Program-made: the position numbers and the translations under genes
Shown: piece by piece, positions 55,433 to 64,000 of the stretch
Layout: every line of letters starts with the position of its first letter
How positions within the stretch are numbered: position 1 is the first letter of the stretch
The notes under the pieces: model-generated
Databases searched by the model: none
The model's input: the letters and a program-made list of their open reading frames with translations, nothing else
Told to the model about the DNA's origin: nothing
From: Cladophialophora immunda
Lineage: Eukaryota; Ascomycota; Eurotiomycetes; Chaetothyriales; Herpotrichiellaceae
DNA length: 64,000 nucleotides
Reading direction: 5' to 3'
Assembly: GCF_000835495.1 (NCBI RefSeq)
Contig: NW_015622541.1
Location: 4,650,001-4,714,000 of the forward strand

Positions 55433-56457
55433 CTAGACGACGGCTTGACAACTCTATAAACGGACACAAGATCAGTTGGCGGATTCCTGGTCAAAAATTC
55501 GCCTGCGGGCGGCACCAGGAGGATCCGGCAACACCTTATAGTGCTCGCTAGACCTAATACCGTTTGGCAATTATTTTGCGATTCTCAAGGCTGTCGTCTC
55601 CGTCAAGGCGCTTCCCAAACGGCGTGGGCTCAAGTATGCTAGTCTCCAGTCCCCCGTTGGATGGATCGATATTCTAAGGCCAGCAACCAGGTTCGGATGT
55701 ATACACAACTTCTACATCGCTAAGTAACCGCTACCGGGATTAGCGCATATCAGATCTGCTGTACAGGGAAGAAAAGTCTGTGAAAGCAAGATCAGCCGCT
55801 GGTGCTTGGTAGTATGGTATCGCCATGTATTCCATCGGCAACGGCCACAGGTGCTTGTTCGGAGGGCATATGGTGCCCTATGATCCTGGATTACGGAGCA
55901 GATACTCGCAGCCTTGCAAAACGCTGCCCAAGCGGATATGAATTGGTGTCCTTCCTTCCGTGGCAGGTTCTGCCCTCTACAACGACTATATATGTACCAT
56001 ACCTTCACTGACCCAAAGAAGTGTTGAAGGCTTCCTAAACTGAGAAGCTGCTTTCTCTCACATTCTCACCTTCATCCATCATTGATGCCCGGCGCCAGCT
56101 GGTCATATATGTGATTTACTCATCCACTCGTGGTGAGTCCGCTCACTGGTATCGGGTTCTCGGGCCGAGGTATCTGCGCCGAGTTTCGAGGCAGACCAGC
56201 CAATGCTTCGCTGGTCGATTCTTCCAATAACGTGTGTCAGAGTCAGGATAGACCGGCGTGCGGGGTTCGAGAGTAAGCGAGTGAGCAGACCTCGGTCCTC
56301 GTGTTTGGTGGAGGGTTGATATCTGATTAGAGTTATAATACAGGGAAAGTCTGCTACAGCGTCCTACTGTCCGTCATCTTTGTCAAATTCGACCACCATT
56401 CATCCCGACGTCCACACTGCTGCTCCTTACCACTGCAAGCTATAGAATCTGTACACC
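55433..56457. other. gene-free interval, 1.0 kb
   Basis: Between the DUF3433 gene and the thiolase gene. No coding signal; likely holds the thiolase promoter, including an AT-rich patch at 56325-56345. Confidence 0.4.
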
Positions 56458-57922
56458 ATGGCCGGCAACGCTTACGTTCTGGGGGTTGGCATGAGCGCCT
56501 TCCTCAAGCCTCGGCGACAGCGCGCCTTCACTGAGCTCGCCTTCGAAGCCGGCGTCAAGGCCATGCTAGACGCCCATGTGACGTACGACGACGTCGAGGC
56601 CGGCGTCGGGTGCTTCTGCACGCTGCCCTCGTGCAGTGGACAACTGTGCTTCTATCAATTTGGCATGTCGGATATCCCCATCTACAACACAAACAACGCC
56701 TGTGCCACGGGCTCGACCGGGCTCCATATGGCGCGGAACTTTGTCAAGGGCGGCCTGTACGACTGTGTCCTGGTCATCGGATTCGAGCAGATGAAGCCCG
56801 GTGCTCTTGGAGGCGGCACTTCCGACCTTCCCACACCCCAAACCCTCAGCCTGAAGTTGATGAGCCAGACCAGAGGAGATACCAAGGCGCCGAAGAACCC
56901 GCAGATGTTCGGCAACGCCGGCAGAGAGTACATGGAGAAGTGAGTGACCGTGATACTACGCCCTGGCGAGCCTACTAGTAGTCTATGTGTATGATACATA
57001 TACTGACTTGTCACCCTTTCTCAGGTACGGCGCCTCTGCTGAAGACTTTGGAGAGATCGCCCGGATCTCGCACGAACACTCGTCGCGCAACCCCTACGCA
57101 CAGTTCCGAGACGTCTACACGCTCAAGCAAATCATGGACTCACCCATGATCCATTACCCGATAACCAAGCTGCAGTGCTCGCCAACCTCAGACGGAGCCG
57201 CCGCCGCCGTGGTCGTGTCGCAGAGATTCCTCGACAGCCGACCAGAGCTCAAATCACACGCAATCCTCATCGCCGGACAGGCCCTCAAAACCGACACCCC
57301 AAATCTCTACTCTGGCAGCGCCATGGAGCTGGTCGGCTTCAGCACCGCAGGACGCGCAGCCAAGGCAGCGTATGCCGACGCCGGCATTGGACCCAAGGAC
57401 GTCACAGTTTGCGAGCTGCACGACTGCTTCTCCACCAACGAGCTGATCACCCTGGAAGGCCTGGGCTTCTGCGACGAGGGCAAGGCCCACCTGATGGTGC
57501 GGAACGGAGACATCACGTACGGTGGCAAGGGCCCGATCATCAACCCGTCCGGAGGCCTGATCTCCAAGGGACACCCTCTGGGCGCCACGGGTCTGGCACA
57601 GTGCGCCGAATTGACCTGGCAACTGCGCGGATGGGCCAACAACGGCCGCCTGGTCAAGAACACCAAGTACGCCCTGCAACACAACCTGGGCCTCGGAGGC
57701 GCCTGTGTAGTCACCGTGTACACCCGAGCCGATGGCAAAGTCAACACTGACCGCGCCGTCCCTGCCGAGGAAATTGCCCGGCTCAGCGGCCTGGGCTACA
57801 ACCCTGCCGTCGAGGCCAAATGGGTAACGCCAGCGCAGGCGAAGCAGGTCCGGAGCAAGAAAGCCGGGTGTGACTATGCGCTGGGGGAGACCTTCAGCAA
57901 GCTCGAGAATGTCAGACTGTAG
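56458..57922 (+). CDS. SCP-x-type 3-ketoacyl-CoA thiolase
   Basis: 459 aa from exons 56458-56939 and 57025-57922. Thiolase-fold enzyme that cleaves 3-ketoacyl-CoA. The reactive Cys82 lies in NNACATGSTGL; the C-terminal part has ELHDCFSTNE and NPSGGLISKGHPLGATG (catalytic His), the pattern of the sterol-carrier-protein-x thiolases, which prefer 2-methyl-branched acyl-CoAs, rather than ordinary FadA-type ones. The SCP2 domain of animal SCP-x is not attached. The end VRL is not a good peroxisomal PTS1, so location is uncertain. The gene converges on a dienoyl-CoA reductase gene 0.15 kb away; both would serve breakdown of branched or unsaturated acids. Confidence 0.92.
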
Positions 57923-58073
57923 GCAGAAAATTCTTGGTATGCAATCTAGGAAAAATAAAGCGAATCCATTAAAATAACGAACTTGAACGGCCCTTTTTGA
58001 GATGTCTCGTTCTCTTGCAGCCCGTGAAGTTTATACATATGTATACAGCACAAGGACTGTATGCATCTGGCTC

Positions 58074-59275
58074 CTATATTTTCGAGCTCACATTAGACGT
58101 CGCCTGCTGCGCATTTCGAGAGGGCAGATTTGGATAGCCCGCCCCCGCCCCTGCGGCCCTGATGCGCCAGGCTCCGCCGTCAACGTCGATAGTGGCGCCG
58201 TTGACGAAGCTTCCCGTGTCGGCGAACAAGAATATGGTGGCGTCCGAGATGTCCTTGATAAGCCCCAGCCGCTGCACGGGGACACTCCGCACGAGTTCGT
58301 CTCTCAGGGCTGGATCGGTCAGGCGCTTGGCGCCCTCGGTCTCGTCGATCAGGCCTGGCGCGATCACGTTGGAGGTGACTCCCCGGGGCCCGTATTCGAG
58401 CGAGATGCAATCCGAGAGGGCGTTGACGCCGGCCTTGGCCGCGCAGACGTGCGCCTGGGCGATTCGAGCGCACTGGTAGTTTGTCGAGCTGACGAAGATG
58501 ATCCGCCCGCCCGTCAGGCTCGGGGAGTCTGGACATTCCCAAGGAGAGTAGTTAGTGGCAAGGTTCTGCAGAAACTCGAGGTCCTTCCGCTGTTTTTGTT
58601 CTTGCTTTCCTGACACTCACCTGGATCATTGCTCGCTCTGGCCCGTTCGGCGGAAGCGGCGAGGTGCGGCAGCGTCAACTTAGCCGTTATAAAAGAGCCC
58701 ACCAGGTCGATGTCGACCACAGCTTTGAACGCGTTCGCCGACAGATCGTCAATGGTCGAGATGAAATTGCCTGCTGCCCCGGCTCTGCGGCGTAGTCAGA
58801 CCCAGCCAGCTCCTGACACTGCTAAATAAAACAGGCAATTGAAACTTACATGACAAAATCAATGCCCCCGAGGCGTTGCACGCAAGTCTCGACCGCCCCC
58901 TTCACGCTTTCATGGTTCCTCACATCCACCCCTCCCAGACCCAGCACGGTGCTTCCAGGCCGCACGAGCGCAATGTCTGCCGCGACCTTTTTGGCTTTGT
59001 CGTGATTCCGCCCGACGATGCAGGCGTTGGCGCCCAGTGCGACGAGAGCTCGCACTTGGCCTGAGCAGATGGTCCCGGATCCGCCGGTGCAGAACACCAC
59101 CTTGTTATCTGCTCTTCATGATCAGCTCAGAATTGAAGCTGAAGGCACAGATAAGGAGGCCCCTGAGGTCGGAAAGAGAAGACTCGAGTGCAGACTGAAG
59201 ACAAGATGGAAAGGACGCACCGAATAATCCGAGTCTCCACGAGGTGCTGGCGAATTTCCTAAGGGAGGAAGCCAT
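58074..59275 (-). CDS. 2,4-dienoyl-CoA reductase, peroxisomal type (SPS19-like)
   Basis: 310 aa from exons 59275-59221, 59108-58850, 58784-58621 and 58528-58074, in phase. NADPH-dependent SDR needed for oxidation of unsaturated fatty acids. VVFCTGGSGTICSGQVRAL is the DECR-type cofactor loop, VIAGAAGNFIS replaces the NAG motif, and HVCAAKAGVNAL carries the Lys without the classical Tyr, as is known for this subfamily. The chain ends SKI, a PTS1-like tripeptide, which supports peroxisomal import. The N-terminus (SSLRKFASTSWRLGLF) is somewhat basic, so a mitochondrial form cannot be excluded. Convergent with the thiolase gene. Confidence 0.92.
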
Positions 59276-60855
59276 TGTGTGCAATCTGCCTTTGAGATTC
59301 CGAACCGTCTTTCATACTCCTGTAGCTGCTGCTGCTGCTCCAGAAATCGTGAGGTTTAAGTCATTGCGGCGAGGCAGACTTTGGGATCTAGTCGCTGCAC
59401 TGTCACTGAGAACGCAACGTTGCGGTCATATGTGCCGAGGCACTAGAAAGCGGGAATATCTCAGGGCGGCGTTTTCGAAAGTATAACGGCGATTCGGCAC
59501 TCCAAATATTGCCCATGTATGGTCCTTCCTCTAAGAGAACTCCTAACGCCTACACGCATTGGTACAAATCATGTCCATCTACCATACCTTTACTGCGATG
59601 AAATCGCCGAAGCCGCCCGCTCCTGACGAATAAATCCCCTGAAAACCATCAGAAACGGATCAGACTGGGTCAAACTAGACCGACTGCAGCCTAGCACGGG
59701 CCTGCCCGATCAGGAAATTGTGCACCAGATTCGGTCATGGCCCAGTCTCAGCCCGGATATCCAGCTCAGTTCCAGCCCGGTCAGGCGGTGATGGGCAGGT
59801 GGAACCAGATTGAATCAATGTGGGATCGGTCCAAACCCGGTCTCGAAGTACTGTCCAGGTCTTCAGAAGTTCAGAGGAAGCTTGTAAAGCCGAAACTAGA
59901 CTAGTGGATCCGTCGCGGTCTGTCGACTTTCCGCTTTCGGCGAAAATCGTGAGGTGTTTCACGGCTTCCATTAACGTCTCTCCCGTGGTAATATGCTGAT
60001 TACCCACAAGTTGCTTACTCCCGTACCATGTGTCTCCTGCTTGAAGTCGCCATAAGTGCAGGCCTGGACCGTAAAACGCAATAGTAGAATTATTTACTAC
60101 CCGTGCATTTGAATCCCCGTCGCCACTAACAAACTCGCTTTTTGATTGAATTTGGTTCACGTTGGTCCTGGCTGAACCGCCTACTTTCTAAGTTATCCCT
60201 TGATGATTCAAACCAGTTGAGGATACCCGGCAAGAATCCGATCTCAATCTGTAAAGGCTATCTAGATCAACGACTCGAGTTTGGTTGGTTCGCTTTGGCA
60301 TCCATTCTACGTAGACAGAAGTTCAAGTTGTGACCGCTCGATGGATAGATCCTCAAGAGCTCTAAGTTGTTTCCCCACGTTGGGTTGGGTTTGGTGTAGA
60401 CCGACCCGGGATCGGCGTCCGCCACTGTCGATGTAGCATCGTAGACGCCTAGGAGGTTCTTGTGGATGCGGCATCATCGTCTTGATGGTGTGCCTGGTGT
60501 TGACAACAGTCACGGGAACGTTCCCTCTGCCTCTGCATGGGTGTCTCGCCATTGCTGGGCAACCCTATGTCCTCTTTGTTCTAGTTGATACGATTCAGTA
60601 TCGCCAGGGCTACTATGTAGTCAGGCTTGATACAATACATATTATGTGGTAAGTACTAGTATTTTGTCTTCAAACGTACTACTAGAAGCACTAAGTACTG
60701 ATTAGGAGCACCACAGAAGCCTCGAACCGACTTCTAAGAATACCTGGTAACTTTTGTGACTCAATCTTTCCTGGTCCGATCTCCGGATCCAACACCAAGT
60801 GCATGCATGCATGCCCTCCGGTCCCAACATCACGAGACAAGTATTTGCCTGATTA
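59276..60855. other. gene-free interval, 1.6 kb
   Basis: The longest empty stretch. A minus-strand 141-codon frame (59735-60160) lacks family resemblance. Part of 59640-59860 repeats words such as CAGCCCGG and CCAGATT, and 60590-60760 is AT-rich with repeated TACTAGTA/GTACTA words. It may be a decayed repeat, but no terminal repeats or transposase remnants were identified. Confidence 0.4.
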
Positions 60856-62319
60856 TCAGATGTATAGGTTGTCGTCGTCGTCCCAGAACCAGGACGGGTT
60901 TGCCTCCATATATCCCAGTAAAAGTTCTTGTTCTTCCTCGTACCGTCCCTCCATCTCGCAGTCTTTCTGGATATCTATGCGTTTGCATGCATTGCAAGGG
61001 CGATCCGGAACACCCACCACGGGAAAAGACCACTGGGAGCAAGTGATCGAGTCGCGATTGTGCGAGAGCAGACTCCTGGCTCTTAGAGAGCTGGAAACAT
61101 CCCTAGGCCACAGCCCGTTTTTGGATCTGGGCCCTTTGTCGCAATAGCGTTCTCGCCGAAGTAGGATCCAGGCTACGAATCGGTCGCTATAATGGTCGGA
61201 CATGCGACACATGAGACTGTCGGGCAAATCATAATTGGCCCACCATCTCTGTCCCATCAGATAGTCATATTCAGAACACCACTCGACGAATCTCGCGAGA
61301 CGAAGGTTTGCGGCACAGGGGCCATCCATGTCATCGAGAAGATAATCTAGCCAGAGGTGGAATTTATCCTCTTCGGCGCCAATCGTCAAGTCGTCAAAGT
61401 AGAAGTCGCGATCGCGGTACAAGCCGAATGGTGTCCGTTTCCTGCTCAGTCGGTCGACTTCTTCCATCAAGTCAGCGACCTCTTCCGGGCAGTCTTGGTC
61501 TTCACCTGGGAATTGAAAAGTAAGTGAGGCAGCGCCCCGAACGCGGAGGAAGGCTGTCATGATGATTTCGACATCAGAATGAATCCCATCCAAGTCTATC
61601 GGCGCCGTTTGTGTTTCGGGGTCCCAGTCCTCGTAGCTAGGAACACTGTGGTTCCAGATCCGTTGCCCCAGAGAAGAAGGGTGGATGGATGTCCATCTCT
61701 TTCCCTCTTCCCCCAAGAATTGGACAATCATTGGCGGGAGCTTGAAGGTCTTGCGCCCTTTCGGAATTTCAATGTCCGCCTCCGTTGTAGGTTCCTCTGT
61801 GGTCTTCCACCTGGGCAGTAAAGCAGCCATCAGCCCCGTGGTCTGCTTCCAAGCCTGAACAAGTTGTCCTGGATTGTCAGGGTCGGGGGCGTCGATGAGG
61901 ATCTCGATCTTCCGAAACTGATCCACCGGCATCTTTTCGACAATGCTGGAGTAGTCGGGATGTGGAGAGGCTGCGTACACTTGGTGGAAGCCATGCCCGA
62001 GTACATCCACCACAGGCCAAGTTGCGGATGGATCGATGCTGAAGGAGAGGACAAATTTTTCGTGAAGTAGAGGGTAGAACTGAGTATAGTGCTGTTTGTT
62101 GACATACAAGAGGCTGACAGAGCCCTTCTTGATGCACTCGGTGAAAATTTGGATCCGGATCTCCCAGGGCATGATGCTTTCCCACGGCCTGAGTGGTGGA
62201 GTCGAAGCAGATTGTGAGTCGGACGCCATCGCATGAGCTGGTAACCAGTAGTGGGAAAAATAGGGGACACTATTAATCGTAGGATCGTTGTAAATGACCT
62301 TCCAAAGGCTGTTGGCCAT
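60856..62319 (-). CDS. hypothetical protein with F-box-like start
   Basis: Single exon, 487 aa (457 if the second Met, MASDSQ at 62229, is used). After a short leader, the segment RPWESIMPWEIRIQIFTE to SLLYVNKQHYTQFYPLL has the leucine/isoleucine pattern of an F-box-like motif followed by the 'returns to old peers' type sequence common in fungal proteins of unknown role. The remainder is acidic and Trp-rich, without transmembrane helices; a small C-rich piece (PDRPCNACKR) lies near the end. Such proteins are numerous in filamentous fungi. F-box identity is tentative, so substrate recognition for ubiquitination is only a possibility. Confidence 0.7.
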   Translation of the reverse strand: MANSLWKVIYNDPTINSVPYFSHYWLPAHAMASDSQSASTPPLRPWESIMPWEIRIQIFTECIKKGSVSLLYVNKQHYTQFYPLLHEKFVLSFSIDPSATWPVVDVLGHGFHQVYAASPHPDYSSIVEKMPVDQFRKIEILIDAPDPDNPGQLVQAWKQTTGLMAALLPRWKTTEEPTTEADIEIPKGRKTFKLPPMIVQFLGEEGKRWTSIHPSSLGQRIWNHSVPSYEDWDPETQTAPIDLDGIHSDVEIIMTAFLRVRGAASLTFQFPGEDQDCPEEVADLMEEVDRLSRKRTPFGLYRDRDFYFDDLTIGAEEDKFHLWLDYLLDDMDGPCAANLRLARFVEWCSEYDYLMGQRWWANYDLPDSLMCRMSDHYSDRFVAWILLRRERYCDKGPRSKNGLWPRDVSSSLRARSLLSHNRDSITCSQWSFPVVGVPDRPCNACKRIDIQKDCEMEGRYEEEQELLLGYMEANPSWFWDDDDNLYI

Positions 62320-62876
62320 GTTTATTAAAGAGCGTTGTCTTGCAGCATAAATACTGGAGGGAGAAGAGGTGAGGTCCTCATGGTGGAGCAGGGAAAGGAG
62401 AGGACCTGTCAAAAGTCACGTGATGCTCCTGCTTCTCGTCGGGTGGGGTCGGTCCTACTATTGTGTTGGTACACTTGATAACATCAGAGTCTGACAACGT
62501 ATCAGTCCGCCATACAATGGCATTCATTAGTATTCCTTAGCTGAAAGCGAATGTGCAAAACCTTTTTGACCATGGCGACTCCTCTGGTAACGGTCACAAA
62601 GCACAGCTGCTTCAGCCTATGGTGGAACCATGACCAACGATTTTCTTGGGGCGCGTGGCACCGCGATGGAAGCGCCGAATTGTTAAGCCATCAGTCTACG
62701 CTCACGACAGTCCAACGTCCAGGATGTCCGGGACAAGGAGACGGATCTCTCACTAAAAAGGCAAAGATTACAACAGGCCAGGCAATGCTAGTGAGCAGGG
62801 AGACTTTGGTGGTGAGGCACGCATCGAAAATTTACATTTCCCCGAGACCGAGGAGCTCATTCTGCAGTATAAGTAC
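62320..62876. other. intergenic region
   Basis: 0.56 kb upstream of the F-box-like gene and downstream of the Gly-Lys protein. No coding signal. Confidence 0.4.
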
Positions 62877-64000
62877 TCATTCAACAGCTTCTCCATCTCT
62901 CTCAGTCCGACTGTTGGCCGCCTCGGCCGCCTTTCTGGCATTCTTCTTGCCCTTTCCCTTTCCCTTCCCCTTTCCCTTCCCCTTTCCCTTCCCCTTTCCC
63001 TTCCCCTTTCCCTTCCCCTTTCCCTTCCCCTTTCCCTTTTCCTTTCCCTTTCCTTTCCCTTCTCCTCCCCCATCTTCCTCTCCCTGCCTTTCTCCATTCC
63101 CCTCTCCCTTTCTTATATAGTCGTTCAACCTCTTCTCAAACTCGTTAAGGGCGAGCCTGGCTTTCCCTGGCGCCGACGAGGCTAACTCTGTCAAGCTCGC
63201 ATATACCGTGTGGATTTCGTCATGCGTGAGCGGGTCATTGTCAACAGGTTTCTTTCCTGCGGAACCGACCACGCCCTGCCGCTGACGCTTTGCCTTATGT
63301 TCGTCGTTGTCATCCTGAAACTCGGCCTTTCTTTTGAGAGGTTCACCGTCTTGGGGATCCGAACGGGCCTCGAGCCGACGTCCGCGAGCAAGACCTTTGA
63401 CAAGTGGTTCTTCCGGCCGTCGAAAATCTCCTGCAGCAAAGGCCTCTGGCCACAGGTCCTTGGGGGCCGTTTTAAAGTCTAGCGGAACAGGATCGTGCAC
63501 CGTTTGACGCTTGCCTTTCGAGTCTGATCCCGCCGCATCACGCCTCCTCTTGTCCTCCACGTCCACCAAGAATTTGTCTTTGTAGAATTCCATGACGGCG
63601 GTCCATTTGTCGCTGTCTCGCTGCTGGTCTTTGGGAAGGATTGTCTTCAAATCCTTAATGTCTTGGGAGACCTTCAGCGCCATCCCGATCGTATCCATGT
63701 TGGCCTTGAAGGTGTCCAGGCCGGCGTGGAAAGCAAGGTTGCGACTGGTGTACTTCTGGAGAGCAAACCACGCGATGTCTTGGTCAATCTGGGGATTGAT
63801 GCGGCGAGCTTCTTCCATCATCTTGAACAATGCATTGTCCTACAATCCCTTGTCTTTCGAATCCGGTTCCATCTTCTCCACGGCCGCCACAACATCAACG
63901 ACTTGAGATTGTCCACGCTTCCATTGTCTGCCTGTTTCAGTTTTTAACAAGGCATTTGCTAGGCACCCAGCATAATCTCCTAACCGCGCAAAGACTTTCA
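62877..64000 (-). CDS. partial gene for a basic Gly-Lys repeat protein, with an in-frame TAG
   Basis: The minus-strand frame is open from the window edge to 63843, is stopped by TAG at 63840-63842, and continues in the same frame to a natural stop at 62877. Both sides look coding: KVFARLGDYAGCLANAL and VVDVVAAVEKMEPDSKDKGL before the TAG, and DNALFKMMEEARRINPQID after it. The second part is helical, then a basic, charged linker, then a long run of alternating Gly-Lys encoded by a 12-bp minisatellite, then an Ala-rich end. No known domain; Lys-rich repeats can bind nucleic acid or anionic membranes. The TAG could be a nonsense change, or the end of an unrecognised intron (no convincing donor seen). 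The gene is incomplete at the right edge. Confidence 0.6.
62950..63060. repeat. 12-bp pyrimidine-rich minisatellite (CCCTTTCCCTTC-type)
   Basis: About nine near-perfect copies of a 12-bp unit rich in C and T on the plus strand, degenerating to the right. Translated on the minus strand it gives Gly-Lys-Gly-Lys per unit. Because the unit is a multiple of three, copy-number change keeps the frame. Confidence 0.85.

Noticed and set aside
59735..60160. 141-codon minus-strand frame
   Set aside because: No family resemblance; sits in repetitive, gene-free sequence.
62950..63060. CRISPR-like or telomeric array
   Set aside because: The repeats are a simple 12-bp tandem without spacers, are not the TTAGGG telomere unit, and are in frame within a coding sequence.
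1..64000. Classical secondary-metabolite cluster
   Set aside because: P450, FAD monooxygenase, oxygenases, SDRs, transporters and regulators suggest it at first, but there is no polyketide synthase, peptide synthetase, terpene cyclase or prenyl-indole synthase in the window.

Overview
The window is nuclear DNA of a filamentous ascomycete (Pezizomycotina). The genes are spaced and monocistronic. Most carry several short GT-AG introns (about 45-100 nt) with recognisable branch points. The families are typical of these fungi: Zn2Cys6 regulators, DHA1, sugar and Dal5-type MFS transporters, P450, DUF3433 and fungal CorA-like proteins. The catabolic content would suit a Chaetothyriales-like or soil/plant-associated fungus, but that is only an inference. 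I built exon models by joining reading frames at GT-AG sites with consistent phase; nothing was searched against a database.

Left part (1-23 kb). A gene start runs off the left edge. It is followed by a DHA1 MFS exporter (-), an FAD aromatic-type monooxygenase (+), a PAF-acetylhydrolase-type lipase (-), a P450 (-) and a fluoroacetate-dehalogenase-like alpha/beta hydrolase (-). Next comes an odd convergent pair: a short Zn2Cys6-only protein (+) facing a regulator that has the fungal middle-homology region but no zinc cluster (-). Together they look like one transcription factor split by an inversion. A Dal5-like MFS carrier (-), a secreted GH5 hydrolase (+) and a sugar transporter (+) follow.

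Middle (23-33 kb). A GC-rich 2-oxoglutarate/Fe(II) oxygenase (-) is followed by two large minus-strand genes. One is a 993-residue protein that fuses an N-terminal extension, a Ser/Thr kinase and a von Willebrand A domain. The other is a fungal CorA-like membrane protein. They may form a signalling unit.

Right part (34-59 kb). Two phytanoyl-CoA dioxygenase-family genes lie in tandem; the second has an N-terminal region that resembles an SCP2 lipid-carrier domain. An SDR lies tail-to-tail with the second one, 1 nt away. A Zn2Cys6 regulator and a beta-carbonic anhydrase come next. Then follow a divergent pair of regulators, an SDR lacking the catalytic Tyr, a divergent FDC1/PAD1 pair (UbiD decarboxylase and UbiX flavin prenyltransferase), a second 2-oxoglutarate oxygenase, a DUF3433 membrane protein, an SCP-x-type thiolase and a 2,4-dienoyl-CoA reductase. 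This set fits peroxisomal breakdown of branched or unsaturated acids and decarboxylation of aromatic acids. No polyketide, peptide or terpene synthase is present, so it is not a classical secondary-metabolite cluster.

Right edge (59-64 kb). A 1.6-kb gene-free stretch is followed by an F-box-like protein and a partial gene with a Gly-Lys minisatellite and an in-frame TAG. No tRNA, rRNA, CRISPR array, complete transposon or viral gene was recognised.
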